Source of the DNA: Dethiosulfovibrio peptidovorans
Lineage (GTDB): Bacteria; Synergistota; Synergistia; Synergistales; Dethiosulfovibrionaceae
Length of the DNA: 64,000 nucleotides
Direction of reading: 5' to 3'
Assembly: GCA_002748665.1 (NCBI GenBank)
Contig: PDTB01000020.1
Coordinates: forward strand, 1 to 64,000
This document shows, piece after piece, positions 1 to 9,753 of this stretch. The notes below the pieces were generated by a model, which saw nothing but the letters and a program-made list of their open reading frames with translations, was not told the DNA's origin and did not search any database. The position numbers were made by a program, and so were the translations under genes. Position 1 is the first letter of the stretch; each line of letters starts with the position of its first letter.

Positions 1-121
1 CCCAAAGAGAAGCACAAAAATATAAAGGGTCGGACTCTTAATACCTACCCTCCAAGGACGCAAAAGTTATAATACTACAAAATAGATAAAAACGTCAAGA
101 CCTTTATACGATCTTTTTTTG

Positions 122-343
122 AGGGTACCTCTAAAAACCTACAACCGAGTTTCTCAACCTCAGGGCGTTCCACCAGATCTCTGTCTCGCCCAAGCGTATT
201 TTTAACTTGCCTGCTCCCTACCATCGTCTCACAGGGTACCTCCTGTGCCCTCTTGGCTTGGGACGATGTCCGCCTCGCCCCAGTCGATGAATGGGCTCCG
301 TCGAAACGATCTGAAGCGAGTTTCTGCGTTTTTAGAGGTCCCC
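122..343. repeat. MITE-like repeat, copy 1
   Basis: This non-coding element of about 222 bp has imperfect terminal inverted repeats. The left end reads AGGGTACCTCTAAAAACC and the right end, reverse-complemented, reads AGGGGACCTCTAAAAACG. It begins about 5 bp beyond the phoU-like stop codon. A shorter copy at 17859-18004 shares both ends and two inner blocks: the stretch around TCTGTCTCGCCC, and CTCGCCCCAGTCGAT. No ORF inside looks real. I read it as a miniature inverted-repeat element; a structured intergenic RNA motif is the alternative. Bases 1-121, upstream, show nothing I recognise. Confidence 0.6.
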
Positions 344-348
344 TTTTG

Positions 349-1104
349 TCACTCTCTCAGGGAATGTCGTTTTTTCCCCAAGACGACGTCCTTTAAGCGC
401 TCTCCCCGAACCATGAAGAAGACTCGTTCGGAGATGTTACTGGCGTGGTCGCCAATACGTTCGAGATGACGAACGGTCAAGAGGAGTTCCATAGCGACAG
501 TGACGAGGTCCTCTCTGGTATCCAAGCCTGTTTTTATAATGTCCGTAAGTTCCTCTGACACGGCTTCGGCAAGTTGGTCCAGTTTTTTGTCATCCCGGAA
601 GACATGCACAGCAAGGTCGGTATCTTCTTCGAAGAATGCCTGAAGGGATCGAGAGACCATACTGACTGCCATATCGGACATCTTAGGGATGTCGATCAGG
701 GGTTTTAAAAGCGGATGGAAGGCCAGAACCAGGGCTCGTTGCGCGACGTTGACCGCCTGATCTCCGATACGTTCGAGGTCGGTGGTGATTTTGAGGACAG
801 CAAAAATAAATCGAAGTTCGGACCGGACGGGGTTTCGCATAGCGATGGAGGCCAGGCATTCTTTATTGATGTCGATCTCAGTGATGTCGATGACGTCGTC
901 TCCATCGATGACCCTCTGGGCCAAATGCACATCCCGATCCTGCATGGAGCGAATGGCATCGATCAAGGCGTTGCACACATGATCCCCCATGAAGGAGACG
1001 AGGGAAGATATCCGTTTTCTGTCGTCGCTTCCAACAACCCGGTCGAGGGACGATTTTTCGTCGGTGGTACTCTGTCGTGTTTTACTGCTCAGCCATTTCA
1101 GCAT
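349..1104 (-). CDS. PhoU-domain protein
   Basis: This is a PhoU-like protein of 251 residues. PhoU proteins bind metal clusters and modulate phosphate transport or signalling. Two PhoU repeats are visible, each with the motif ERIGD (residues 111-115 and 215-219) followed by an Asn/Ser-rich turn. The start is the ATG at 1104, which has AGGA nine bases upstream. An earlier ATG at 1122 is possible, but the open frame above it reads as nonsense. The start lies inside the last codons of the upstream Na/Pi cotransporter gene, so the two are translationally coupled and probably work together on phosphate uptake. Confidence 0.8.
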   Translation of the reverse strand: MLKWLSSKTRQSTTDEKSSLDRVVGSDDRKRISSLVSFMGDHVCNALIDAIRSMQDRDVHLAQRVIDGDDVIDITEIDINKECLASIAMRNPVRSELRFIFAVLKITTDLERIGDQAVNVAQRALVLAFHPLLKPLIDIPKMSDMAVSMVSRSLQAFFEEDTDLAVHVFRDDKKLDQLAEAVSEELTDIIKTGLDTREDLVTVAMELLLTVRHLERIGDHASNISERVFFMVRGERLKDVVLGKKRHSLRE

Positions 1105-2704
1105 CTGTATCATTCCTGTCATCCCGAGAGAGAAGTTCGAAAGCCATTCGCTCCCCCCGGTTGATTTCCATACAGGCTTTCGCCAGTTGGGTTCCTCTGG
1201 CCAGATAGGCCAGACCGCAATGTTCTCCGTACCCTCCGCTTCTAAAGATATCTCGTCGAATAAGGTCGTCCAGGTCTTTGAGTTTTTGATACCAGAGAGC
1301 TCCATCATCGGCCATACTAAGGTCTCCCAGGGCAAGAGCACCCATGGATGATCGGACGAGTTCGAAGAGAACATTGTCGTATTTTTTCTGAAGGGGTGTT
1401 TTTTCCTTCCCCGGGCACTTCCCTTGACGTTGTCGCAGGAGCAGGGGATAAAGTCCGTTGTTGAGGGCTTCTTTGATACTGTGGAGAGCCCCAAGGTCAT
1501 AGGCTATTCTGGAGTAGGTCCGCGCTGCATGGTCTTTGCCCGAGATACCGATGGAGTCGAAGTACTCTGACGCAGCGAACCAGAGTTCGTCCGTTCCCTG
1601 TTTTAGACGTTCCAGTTCGTGGCCCCCCCCTCCTGCACTGAGAAGAAGCCGGGTTTCGGTTTCAAGGTATCCTGCCAGACGGGTGAGTTCACGATTTAAG
1701 AGAGAGAGAGCAAGCCCTGGGAAGTCTACAAGCTGCGTATCGAGATAGGCAGGCTCCCCCACGGCCTGTTCTTTTCGTTGAAAACCCCGTCGCAGGATGC
1801 CTTCCAACAAACCAACACACGGCAGGAGGATGAGTGCGTTGAGCCAGACAACGGCAAATTGAAGTCCCACACATTGAAGCTCTGTGGACAGAAAGGAAAG
1901 TATCGACAACAACGAGGGAACGGCCGCAGCCAAAGGGATAGCGATGATTACGCCAATGGCTTTGTAGAGAGCGGAGCCTATTCCCAGAAGAGCAGCGTTT
2001 TGCTTGCCCGATATACCAGCGAGAACGACGATGACAGCTGAGCCAAGGTGAGATCCCAGGACGACAGGGTATACAGCCTGAACAGGAAGAGACCCCGAAC
2101 CAGCCAGGGCGATAGCCAGAGCCATGACGGCCGAGCTGCTTTGGAGAACGGATGCGGCAAGGAGGGAGACGATGCCCATGATCCAGGGCCGTGACCCCCC
2201 ATAGGCTAAGATTTCTACGAATCGGGGATCGCTGACAAGTGGGTCCACCCCATTTTTAATGAGAAACATGCCGGTAAGCACGGTAGCGATACCCCGAAGA
2301 GCTAAAGTGATGTCCCGAGAGCGTCCTTGGGAGAGTCCCACCGCGAGATGGGTGAGCGCTAGAAGCCCAGGGGCCAGTGAGACGATAGGCAGCCCCAGGA
2401 GTATGGTGACGAAGGTTCCCCCGACGCTGGCCCCCATCATGACAACCAAAGAGCCCGCCAGCGAGAGCATACCGACATCGACAAGCCCAACGGCGAAGGA
2501 GGTAGCCACCGAGCTGCTCTGGGTGATCATTGAGAGCCCAAGTCCAAAGGCAAAGGCCATTGGTTTGTGGTCGGTGATCCGAACTATTTTCTTTTTGGTC
2601 GACAGTCCTATACACTTTCTAAATCCGTTGGAGGTGGCAGAAACACCCATGAGGAACAGGGCCAACCCTCCTGCGATCTGTGCCCAAGAAAAGAGGGATG
2701 TCAT
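1082..2704 (-). CDS. Na+/phosphate cotransporter family protein (NptA/PhoU type)
   Basis: This is an inner-membrane sodium-dependent phosphate symporter of the Na/Pi-II family, 540 residues. The first 300 or so residues are hydrophobic and carry the family signatures: two inverted repeats with Gln-Ser-Ser-Ser (ITQSSSVATS near residue 61 and LQSSSAVMA near 190). The C-terminal 230 residues are a soluble helical region like the PhoU-type tail of this family. The SD AAAGGAGG lies upstream of the ATG at 2704. It follows tctA by 47 bp on the same strand and overlaps the phoU-like gene by 23 bp. The transported ion is inferred from the family only. Confidence 0.85.
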   Translation of the reverse strand: MTSLFSWAQIAGGLALFLMGVSATSNGFRKCIGLSTKKKIVRITDHKPMAFAFGLGLSMITQSSSVATSFAVGLVDVGMLSLAGSLVVMMGASVGGTFVTILLGLPIVSLAPGLLALTHLAVGLSQGRSRDITLALRGIATVLTGMFLIKNGVDPLVSDPRFVEILAYGGSRPWIMGIVSLLAASVLQSSSAVMALAIALAGSGSLPVQAVYPVVLGSHLGSAVIVVLAGISGKQNAALLGIGSALYKAIGVIIAIPLAAAVPSLLSILSFLSTELQCVGLQFAVVWLNALILLPCVGLLEGILRRGFQRKEQAVGEPAYLDTQLVDFPGLALSLLNRELTRLAGYLETETRLLLSAGGGGHELERLKQGTDELWFAASEYFDSIGISGKDHAARTYSRIAYDLGALHSIKEALNNGLYPLLLRQRQGKCPGKEKTPLQKKYDNVLFELVRSSMGALALGDLSMADDGALWYQKLKDLDDLIRRDIFRSGGYGEHCGLAYLARGTQLAKACMEINRGERMAFELLSRDDRNDTDAEMAEQ

Positions 2705-2751
2705 GGCTCACTACCTCCTTTGGTCGATATAACTCAAAATAAAAAGAATCC

Positions 2752-4227
2752 CTACGACGTCTCTGGCGAAAGCCCCTTTCGTCTCAGTGCCGGAACAAGA
2801 AGGAGGATGATCAATCCCCACAGAACCAGGCATATAGGACGGGTAAAGAAGATCGCTGGCGAGCCATGGGAGATGATCAGGGATTGGCCAAATCCCAGTT
2901 CAGCGACAGGACCCAGAATGAGCCCCAGAACCACTGCCCCTAAGGAGAACCCTGCCCTGTGGAGAAAGTACCCCCCGAGGCCAAAAGCTATCATGAGCCA
3001 CACATCGAACATGCTGTTGCTGATAGCATAACTTCCAACTACCGAAAGAACCGCTATGGATGGTATCAGCACGGAATTGGGCACGGTAGCGACTTTGGCA
3101 AAGAACCGAGCAAAAGAGAGACCTAAAATCAGGAAACAGACGTTGGCCAGAAAAAGCGACAGGATGAAACCGTAGGTGACAGTTCCGAATCGGGTGAAGA
3201 GCTCGGGACCAGGGATCAGTCCCTGAATCATCAGTCCCCCCATAAGAGCGGCTGCTACGGAGTTCCCCGGTATACCCAGGGTGAGGAGAGGAACCAGAGA
3301 CCCTCCGACACACCCGTTGTTGGCGCTCTCCGCTGCTGCCACCCCCTGAGGATTCCCGGTGCCAAAGGTTTGGGGTTCCCGTGAGATCTGCTTGGCGAAG
3401 TTGTACGAGATGAATGAGGCGATGGTGGCTCCGGCACCTGGGAGAATTCCCACCACGGTACCGATGAATCCGCCCCGGACGATGGTACCGCCAAGCCCTT
3501 TGGGCAGACGACTTGTACTGAGCCCCACCGGATCCGCCAGTTCCTGTACGATATGGCTGTCGGCAGTGAGCTCCAGGATCTGGCTTACGGAAAAGAGGCC
3601 GATGAGAGCCGGCATGAAGGAGACTCCCTCAAAAAGATCGACGATCCCACCGGTGAACCGAATGTACCCGTCGATGGGATCCATACCCACCGTAGCGATG
3701 ACCAATCCCAGCACTCCGGAGATGAGACCTTTCAGGAGGTTACCCGAGGTGAGGGTGACGATGCTGGCCAAGCCCATGACAGCCAGAAGGAAATACTCAG
3801 GAGGGCCGAATCGCAGGGCGAAATGAGCGAGGATTGGAGCGAGGAGCAGCAGCGCAGCCGTGGATATGATACCGCCCCAGAAGCTGGCCACGGTGGCAAC
3901 CGCTATGGCGGTGCCTCCTCTTCCCTGCCGGGTCATTGGATAGCCGTCAAATGCAGTGGCCGCAGCAGCCGGGGTCCCCGGCGTCGAGAGCAATATAGAC
4001 GAAATAGCCCCACCGTACATGCCGCCACTGTAGACCCCTCCCATCATGGCCAGGCCAACCACCGGATCCATACCGAAGGTAACCGGGATGAGCAGCGCCA
4101 CAGCCATGGTGGCGGTAAGCCCTGGAATGGCACCGATGACGATTCCTCCCAGGGTCCCTGAGAGGATCGCCAGGAGCACTTCAGGATGCGCAAGAGATCC
4201 CAGGGCGTTCAGAAGCATAGCCGACAT
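2752..4227 (-). CDS. tctA: Tripartite tricarboxylate transporter large permease TctA
   Basis: This is the 12-TM-type large membrane subunit of a TTT importer, 491 residues. It uses an ion gradient to bring in a carboxylate delivered by TctC. Family hallmarks are the Gly-rich N-terminal region GAIPGLTATMAVALLIPVT and the second-half counterpart GILPGAGATIASFISYN. It begins 3 bp after the tctB stop, within a tctC-tctB-tctA transcription order. The substrate cannot be read from the sequence; citrate or another di- or tricarboxylate is usual. Confidence 0.93.
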   Translation of the reverse strand: MSAMLLNALGSLAHPEVLLAILSGTLGGIVIGAIPGLTATMAVALLIPVTFGMDPVVGLAMMGGVYSGGMYGGAISSILLSTPGTPAAAATAFDGYPMTRQGRGGTAIAVATVASFWGGIISTAALLLLAPILAHFALRFGPPEYFLLAVMGLASIVTLTSGNLLKGLISGVLGLVIATVGMDPIDGYIRFTGGIVDLFEGVSFMPALIGLFSVSQILELTADSHIVQELADPVGLSTSRLPKGLGGTIVRGGFIGTVVGILPGAGATIASFISYNFAKQISREPQTFGTGNPQGVAAAESANNGCVGGSLVPLLTLGIPGNSVAAALMGGLMIQGLIPGPELFTRFGTVTYGFILSLFLANVCFLILGLSFARFFAKVATVPNSVLIPSIAVLSVVGSYAISNSMFDVWLMIAFGLGGYFLHRAGFSLGAVVLGLILGPVAELGFGQSLIISHGSPAIFFTRPICLVLWGLIILLLVPALRRKGLSPETS

Positions 4228-4230
4228 GGT

Positions 4231-4674
4231 TCAGGCCCCCCATGATCCCGGGGGGACCGGAACCGAGAGAAAACGGACAAACACCAGGTAGACGAAACCC
4301 AATAGCCCCCCTATGCAGGCGAGAAGCCACAGAGGTTTTCGGAACCCCAAAGTCCATCCAAGAACAGCCATGAAGAGGGCACTGGCGAGAAAGAATCCGA
4401 GCCAGGACAAAACGAAAACATACAGGGCCACCGCACCGACGGTGCTCCAGAAGAACCAGGGACGAAGAAACCACGAGACGGTTCGATTATCTCCAGATCG
4501 CCCCGACTGGATGAGCAAGAGCAGACAAAGGCAGCCCAACACAGCGACGAGGAAGAGAACGTATCCTCTCGCAGAAGGGGCTCGATCAGGGATTGTTCGG
4601 GTTTGGAGAAACATGGCAGCCGCCAGGACAAGCCCGGCGGCACCACATAACGCATTCAGTCGTTTTCGGGTCAT
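4231..4674 (-). CDS. tctB: Tripartite tricarboxylate transporter small permease TctB
   Basis: This is the small membrane subunit (147 residues, four predicted hydrophobic segments) that pairs with TctA in TTT importers. Sequence conservation in this family is weak, so the call rests mainly on size, topology and position between tctC (15 bp upstream) and tctA (3 bp downstream). The ATG at 4674 opens directly into the first membrane segment. Confidence 0.85.
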   Translation of the reverse strand: MTRKRLNALCGAAGLVLAAAMFLQTRTIPDRAPSARGYVLFLVAVLGCLCLLLLIQSGRSGDNRTVSWFLRPWFFWSTVGAVALYVFVLSWLGFFLASALFMAVLGWTLGFRKPLWLLACIGGLLGFVYLVFVRFLSVPVPPGSWGA

Positions 4675-4689
4675 GACGAAGAACGGTGA

Positions 4690-5634
4690 TCACCACGGGG
4701 CTGTCTTGAAAGCAGCGTCGGTTTTTTGCTTGAGTTCATTCAGATACTGACCGTAGAGCTTGTCATCCAGAACATCCAGGAGCAATTGGCCCTGAGCGGC
4801 TTTGATAAATTTTGGGTCTTTGAGCACCTCGTTAAAGGCATGAAGGAGTTTCTCCATGGCTGCCTGAGGAATTCCAGCGGGTGCAGCAAAACCCCGAGAT
4901 GAGTCGGAGAGGACGTTGTATCCCAGTTCCAGAAAGGTAGGAATCTCCGCCAGATACGAGCGTCTTTTTCGGGTCATGATGCCCAGAATTCGAAGCTCTC
5001 CCGAGCGGACCTGAGCGTCCACCTGGGAGGCGTTCATGAAGGCCATATCAACGTGGCCCCCCATGAGAGCCGCCTTCTGTCCAGAGGATCCCTTGGATGG
5101 CACCGCGTTGAGCTTTATAGCAGCAGCTTCTTCAAACTGCCGACGGGCGAAGTCGTCGTCGCCGCCGGGGCCTGACGTGGAGCTTGTGAGGGCCCCCGGG
5201 TTAGCCTTGGCGTGATCCACAACATCCTTTAAGGTGGCGAAGGGACTGTCAGCCTTGACCACAAGGACTCCCGGATCGGTGACGACGTTAGCCAGGGGGG
5301 CAAAGCTATCCAGAGTATATTTGGCCCGCCCCGACGAAATATGGGCCACCACATGAGGGGTGTAGAGGCAACCGATGGTGTACCCGTCCTTTTTCACCCT
5401 GGCAATGGCCTCGAATCCTATCTGGCCGCCCGCCCCAGGCTTGTTGACGATAACCATGGACTGTCCCAGATACGGCTCTATAAACTGAGCCACCAGACGG
5501 GCCATGGTGTCGGTACCACCGCCCGCTTTAGACGGCACGATAATGGTAACCGGTTTCTCTGGATATGCCGCCCACGCACCGGTCCCTAACACTACTGTCA
5601 TACACAGAGCCAAAACAATCGAACGTTTTCTCAT
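4690..5634 (-). CDS. tctC: Tripartite tricarboxylate transporter substrate-binding protein (Bug/TctC family)
   Basis: This is a periplasmic extracytoplasmic solute receptor of the Bug family, 314 residues. It has a Sec signal peptide (MRKRS followed by a hydrophobic stretch, likely cut after AWA). The mature start YPEKPVTIIVPSKAGGGTD is typical of the family: the loop after the first strand holds the ligand carboxylate. The second-domain motif GSSGQKAALMGGHVD is also present. It is the first gene of the tctCBA operon, with a purine-rich SD (GAGGGGG) before the ATG. The ligand is unknown. Confidence 0.93.
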   Translation of the reverse strand: MRKRSIVLALCMTVVLGTGAWAAYPEKPVTIIVPSKAGGGTDTMARLVAQFIEPYLGQSMVIVNKPGAGGQIGFEAIARVKKDGYTIGCLYTPHVVAHISSGRAKYTLDSFAPLANVVTDPGVLVVKADSPFATLKDVVDHAKANPGALTSSTSGPGGDDDFARRQFEEAAAIKLNAVPSKGSSGQKAALMGGHVDMAFMNASQVDAQVRSGELRILGIMTRKRRSYLAEIPTFLELGYNVLSDSSRGFAAPAGIPQAAMEKLLHAFNEVLKDPKFIKAAQGQLLLDVLDDKLYGQYLNELKQKTDAAFKTAPW

Positions 5635-5708
5635 AATTTCCCCCTCCTGTGATTTTTCTTAACAACAAGACTCTTTACGTCTGCGCACGTGCTGTACGTT
5701 ATCATATC

Positions 5709-6617
5709 CTACCTGAAAATCTCCTCGTTGAGAAGGACCCCCATGACACCGTGACGAAGACCTGATGGGGAGACCTTGATGAGGTCAACCTCAAGGGTTT
5801 CGCAAATAGCCCGGAGGATACACGCTCCGGCCAGGATAATCTCAGCTCTGCCCGGGACGATGCCGGGAATATCGCGACGTGCCTCCAGAGGAGTTTTTCG
5901 GTAGAGCTGAATCTGTTCCTCAACGGCTGCCAGGGGGAGATCTCCCTCAACGCCAGCCACCGAGGCTACCGTCGTGACGTTGCCGCCGACGCCTATGACG
6001 AGGGACGATGTAACTGGTGTGCATATGTCGTTCCCGATCAGGATGGTTCGAATCCACCCAACGGCCTGATCGACCTGCTCCTGAGAGACGAGATCTCCTG
6101 AGAGTCTTTTTTCAGTCAAGATAACGGCTCCTACGTTCAGACTCAGGGTTCTCAGTCGTTCCTGACCCCGAAATAAGATGAACTCGGTGCTTCCTCCGCC
6201 AGTGTCAAAGAGCCAGCCCTGGGCGTTTTCGGGAATGATAGCCTGAGCTCCCAGGAAGGAGTAGAACCCCTCCTCATCACCAGAGAGGATATGAAGGGGA
6301 CTTCCCGTACAGGTCTCGACCAGTTCAGCAAACTCCTGAGAGTTAGTAGCAGCCCTGATAGCCATGGTCCCAACTACCGTCGGACGATCCACTCCCCATG
6401 AAGAGAGCTCCTTCATAAACTCGGATATGGAGGACAGGGTTCGGGCCATAGCCTTCTCCTGGAGCCCTCCTGTTTCGGTCAGACCCTGGGCGATTCGGGT
6501 TATTTGGTTTCGATCGACAAGGCAGGTTACGGAACCGCTTTCGTCTTTTTCAGCAACCAGGTATTTGACCGAGTTAGAGCCTATTTCCACCAGGGCTTTT
6601 CTCTCTTTTTGGCTCAC
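5709..6617 (-). CDS. Ppx/GppA family phosphatase
   Basis: This is an exopolyphosphatase or pppGpp phosphohydrolase of the ASKHA fold, 302 residues, which is short compared with long Ppx and matches single-module family members. The two nucleotide-binding signatures are visible: EIGSNSVKYLVAE near the N-terminus and LFDTGGGSTEFILF about residues 130-143, then IGVGGNVTTVAS. I choose the GTG at 6617 because AGGAG lies nine bases upstream and because it makes a GTGA overlap with the helicase stop. An upstream ATG at 6662 would need a long overlap. Co-translation with an RNA-type helicase is unusual. Confidence 0.85.
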   Translation of the reverse strand: MSQKERKALVEIGSNSVKYLVAEKDESGSVTCLVDRNQITRIAQGLTETGGLQEKAMARTLSSISEFMKELSSWGVDRPTVVGTMAIRAATNSQEFAELVETCTGSPLHILSGDEEGFYSFLGAQAIIPENAQGWLFDTGGGSTEFILFRGQERLRTLSLNVGAVILTEKRLSGDLVSQEQVDQAVGWIRTILIGNDICTPVTSSLVIGVGGNVTTVASVAGVEGDLPLAAVEEQIQLYRKTPLEARRDIPGIVPGRAEIILAGACILRAICETLEVDLIKVSPSGLRHGVMGVLLNEEIFR

Positions 6618-8476
6618 GAGGATCGTCTCCTTCGAGGACGTTTTTTTCGGCTGTGGTGCCAAGATGAGTCTTTAATTTTCCCCGTGCCGCTCTTTTCAGC
6701 ATGTCTGTTTTTTTGTACGGTCTGTTTCGAAAGCCGTTTTTTTCGTCGCTCCACTACGTTCTGAGCCATTTTGAGGTTGAGTTCTGGAAGATCAACTTTT
6801 GTGGTCTCCATTTCCCGATATTTTTCCTCAAAGCCAAAGACCGTGGGGTCGATGTCCATGATGGCGTCTTCCACAGCGTCCATACCGGTGAATTTATATT
6901 CGTCGGGTAGTGAATTGTTGAATCGCTTGACCTTGAGCAGAGCCTGGAGACGGTTTCTTTCCCTGGGACCCAGGCGATCAGCCGCAGTAAGGCCGTCAGG
7001 ATGTGTGTATTCGCCTTGCTTTCCCGTTCCCCAGAGGAAAAGCTCCGCCATCTCAAGGTTTTGTTCGGTCTCCATCTCACCGTACCACAGATCCGCCAGG
7101 ATCGACCGAAATCGGTCTCTCTCGGAAGAAGGCACCCGATGTATGCTTTGATCGATAACGTCCATTGCCAGGCGGATATCTCCAAGGACCTGTCGATAGT
7201 TTTGTTCCGGCAATGAGCCAAAGGCCACGATCTCCGCCTCGGTCTCGACTGTTCGCCGTCTCTTCAGAATGGCCCCCACGTCCGGTTTAAGGGTGACGGC
7301 CGCTTCCTCCATCGCAGCATCGCTCAGAGTCTGGAACATCTCTCCCGTGGAGACCCCAAAGGACTCGGCGGGAGAGCCCTCCAGCCAGGTTACATAACCT
7401 TTTTCGAAGAGCCCTTTTCGTCCAGCCCGGCCAGCCATTTGAAGGAAGGCGTTTTTCGAAATGGGACGGCGGTCATGAAACGAGACCAACTGTCCGAATA
7501 CGACTTTTTCCGCCGGAAGGTTGACACCCAACGCCAGAGCATCAGTACCAACGACGACGTCGATGATTCTTTCTCTGTAGGCTCGTTCGACCAAAAGCTT
7601 TTCCTTGGGAAGCAGGCTTCCGTGGTAGAGACCAACTCCTTTGAACATACACCGTCGAATACTGGAGACCTCCAGTATCCAGGCCAGATCCTCAAGACGA
7701 TGTTTTCGGCTATCGTCGAATCGCAGGCGATGGTTGGCGATGAGATCGGCCACCTGTTGTGTGCCTTTCTGGGAAAAGACAAAGACCAGGGCATCTCGAA
7801 TGTCCCGGGGGGTAACGGGCTCATCACAGAATTTCAATTCGGTTACACGGTAGGATGACTGAAACAGGGCGAAGGCCCTGTTCGTGACCCGCTCGAGGTA
7901 GGACTGAACCCTTTCGGCTCCACCGAAGGTGGCTGACATGACCAGAATGGGAACGTCGGGAGCCGTTTTTCTGATGCCATCGATGTAGGCACGGCTCCGG
8001 TCATTATCCCCGAAGATGTAGTGAAACTCGTCTATAACGAGCCGGAGTCCCGATGTTCCAGCGTATTTCAGGGCGTAGATTTCCTGGGTACAGCAGATAA
8101 TGGAGGCTCCCGTGTTTTTTTTAAAATCTCCAGTCTCGATACCCACGTCAAATCCCATTCCGATAAGATCCATGTACCGCTCGTTACTCAGGGCTTTGAT
8201 GGGAGCGGTGAAGATAACTTTTTCTCCAGCGGATGGCTGATGCCGAGCTCCGTCGGGATAGAACAGACCCGACCAGATATAGGCCACCCAGGTTTTTCCC
8301 GAGCCTGTCGGGGCGGAGAGGACGGCGTTGCGTCCCGCCGTTTCCCGAATCGCGCGTTCCTGCCACGAATAAAGCGTCCTCCCGGAGATTTCCTGAACTG
8401 TCTGCTGTACCTCCAACGTCACAGATGCCTCCTCCTCTTCCATCCTATTGTCATCCATTATAGCGGTTTGGTTCAA
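6614..8476 (-). CDS. Ski2-like DExH-box helicase
   Basis: This is a superfamily 2 helicase of 620 residues. Motif I is APTGSGKT (residues 55-62), motif II is DEFH (149-152) and motif III is SAT (181-183). In the second RecA domain, GTDALALGVNLPAEKVVF and QMAGRAGRKG are motifs V and VI. The pattern fits the Ski2/Mtr4/Hel308 branch, so it unwinds RNA or branched DNA; which cannot be decided here. The C-terminal 40 residues are strongly basic (runs of Lys and Arg), suiting nucleic-acid binding. It is divergent from the decarboxylase gene and coupled to the downstream phosphatase by a 4-bp overlap. Confidence 0.85.
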   Translation of the reverse strand: MNQTAIMDDNRMEEEEASVTLEVQQTVQEISGRTLYSWQERAIRETAGRNAVLSAPTGSGKTWVAYIWSGLFYPDGARHQPSAGEKVIFTAPIKALSNERYMDLIGMGFDVGIETGDFKKNTGASIICCTQEIYALKYAGTSGLRLVIDEFHYIFGDNDRSRAYIDGIRKTAPDVPILVMSATFGGAERVQSYLERVTNRAFALFQSSYRVTELKFCDEPVTPRDIRDALVFVFSQKGTQQVADLIANHRLRFDDSRKHRLEDLAWILEVSSIRRCMFKGVGLYHGSLLPKEKLLVERAYRERIIDVVVGTDALALGVNLPAEKVVFGQLVSFHDRRPISKNAFLQMAGRAGRKGLFEKGYVTWLEGSPAESFGVSTGEMFQTLSDAAMEEAAVTLKPDVGAILKRRRTVETEAEIVAFGSLPEQNYRQVLGDIRLAMDVIDQSIHRVPSSERDRFRSILADLWYGEMETEQNLEMAELFLWGTGKQGEYTHPDGLTAADRLGPRERNRLQALLKVKRFNNSLPDEYKFTGMDAVEDAIMDIDPTVFGFEEKYREMETTKVDLPELNLKMAQNVVERRKKRLSKQTVQKNRHAEKSGTGKIKDSSWHHSRKKRPRRRRSS

Positions 8477-8565
8477 AAAACGTGTTCCACACAGGGATAC
8501 ATACGATACAATATTATATAGTAATCTACGAAGCGAGAACGTCAGTATGTGAAGGGGTGAAAGCG

Positions 8566-9753
8566 GTGTTGGGGGTTCCTGCTACGTATACGTTTGACCT
8601 GGAGCGATTTATGCCGAGGGAGCGTTTTGAGAGGATCAAGGAGTTTGTTCGGGACAAGGAGATGCCCTGTCTCGTGCTGGATATGAAGAACATAGAGAGA
8701 CAGTTTGATACGTTGCAAACAGCTATGCCCTATGCCACTATTTATTACGCTATCAAGGCCAATCCTCACGAAGCTGTTCTGCGTATGCTCATCGACAGGG
8801 AATGTTGTTTTGATTTCGCCTCCATAGCTGAGATGGAGACTATTCTGAGGCTGGGAGCGAGACCGGATCGGCTGAGTTACGGCAACACGATTAAAAAATC
8901 GGAACACGTGGCCTGCGCCTACGCTCAGGGCGTTCGGATGTTCGCCACGGACTCGGAGGACGATCTTCGTCGCATCGCTCGCAAGGCTCCGGGATCTCGA
9001 GTGTTTTTTCGGCTGTTCATGGAGTGCAGTGGAGCCGATTGGGCACTCTCCAGAAAATTCGGTGCCCATCCCGATACGATCTATCAGCTGATACAGTTGG
9101 CTAAGGAGTTGGATGTTGACCCCTGGGGGCTGTCGTTTCACGTTGGGTCTCAGCAGAGAGATATCGGTCAGTGGGGAAGCGCCATTGCAAGCTGTCGATA
9201 TCTCTTTGACGCAGCTCAGGAGGTCGGTGTACAGCTCAAGATGATCAACCTCGGCGGCGGTTTCCCCGCCAGGTATGTGCAACCCACGGTTCCCCTTGAG
9301 GTCTATACCAAGGAGATCACACGATTCCTCACGGAGGATTTTCCATCGGGCATGCCCGAAATTATCGCAGAACCTGGCCGATCTCTTGTGGGGAACGGGG
9401 GAGTTCTTGTAAGTCAGGTGATTCTCAAGTCCAAAAAGGACAATTACAACCCCTATAGCTGGCTCTACATGGATGTCGGGAAGTTCGGAGGGTTGTACGA
9501 GACCATCGACGAATCAATCAAATACCCCATCTACTCGGAGAAGGATGGACCAGCGGGAGAGTACATCCTGGCAGGGCCCACCTGCGACAGTATGGACGTG
9601 TTGTATGAACGGGAGAAGGTCCTCTTACCGCAGAACCTCGTTGAGGGGGATCGGCTGTATTTTCTATCAGCAGGGGCCTACGTGCATTCGTGTTCGCTCG
9701 AGTGTTTCAACGGTTTCAATCCACCGAAGGTGTACGTGTTCGACAAGGACTAA
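8566..9753 (+). CDS. Fold-III PLP-dependent ornithine/lysine-type decarboxylase
   Basis: This is an alanine-racemase-fold basic amino acid decarboxylase, about 395 residues, producing a polyamine precursor such as putrescine or cadaverine. Lys64 in YYAIKANP is the PLP lysine. HVGSQ, NLGGGFP and AEPGRSLVG contribute to PLP-phosphate binding, and GPTCDSMD is the conserved substrate-site Cys/Asp motif of eukaryote-type ODCs. The GTG at 8566 is preferred since AGGGG lies eight bases before it; the open frame extends upstream to 8482 without an SD. The gene is monocistronic and followed by a strong bidirectional terminator. Ornithine versus lysine preference is not decided by what I can see. Confidence 0.88.
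   Translation: MLGVPATYTFDLERFMPRERFERIKEFVRDKEMPCLVLDMKNIERQFDTLQTAMPYATIYYAIKANPHEAVLRMLIDRECCFDFASIAEMETILRLGARPDRLSYGNTIKKSEHVACAYAQGVRMFATDSEDDLRRIARKAPGSRVFFRLFMECSGADWALSRKFGAHPDTIYQLIQLAKELDVDPWGLSFHVGSQQRDIGQWGSAIASCRYLFDAAQEVGVQLKMINLGGGFPARYVQPTVPLEVYTKEITRFLTEDFPSGMPEIIAEPGRSLVGNGGVLVSQVILKSKKDNYNPYSWLYMDVGKFGGLYETIDESIKYPIYSEKDGPAGEYILAGPTCDSMDVLYEREKVLLPQNLVEGDRLYFLSAGAYVHSCSLECFNGFNPPKVYVFDKD

Noticed and set aside
1105-1500. N-terminal extension of the phoU-like frame
   Set aside because: It overlaps the real end of the Na/Pi cotransporter in another frame and reads as nonsense (Trp- and Pro-rich).
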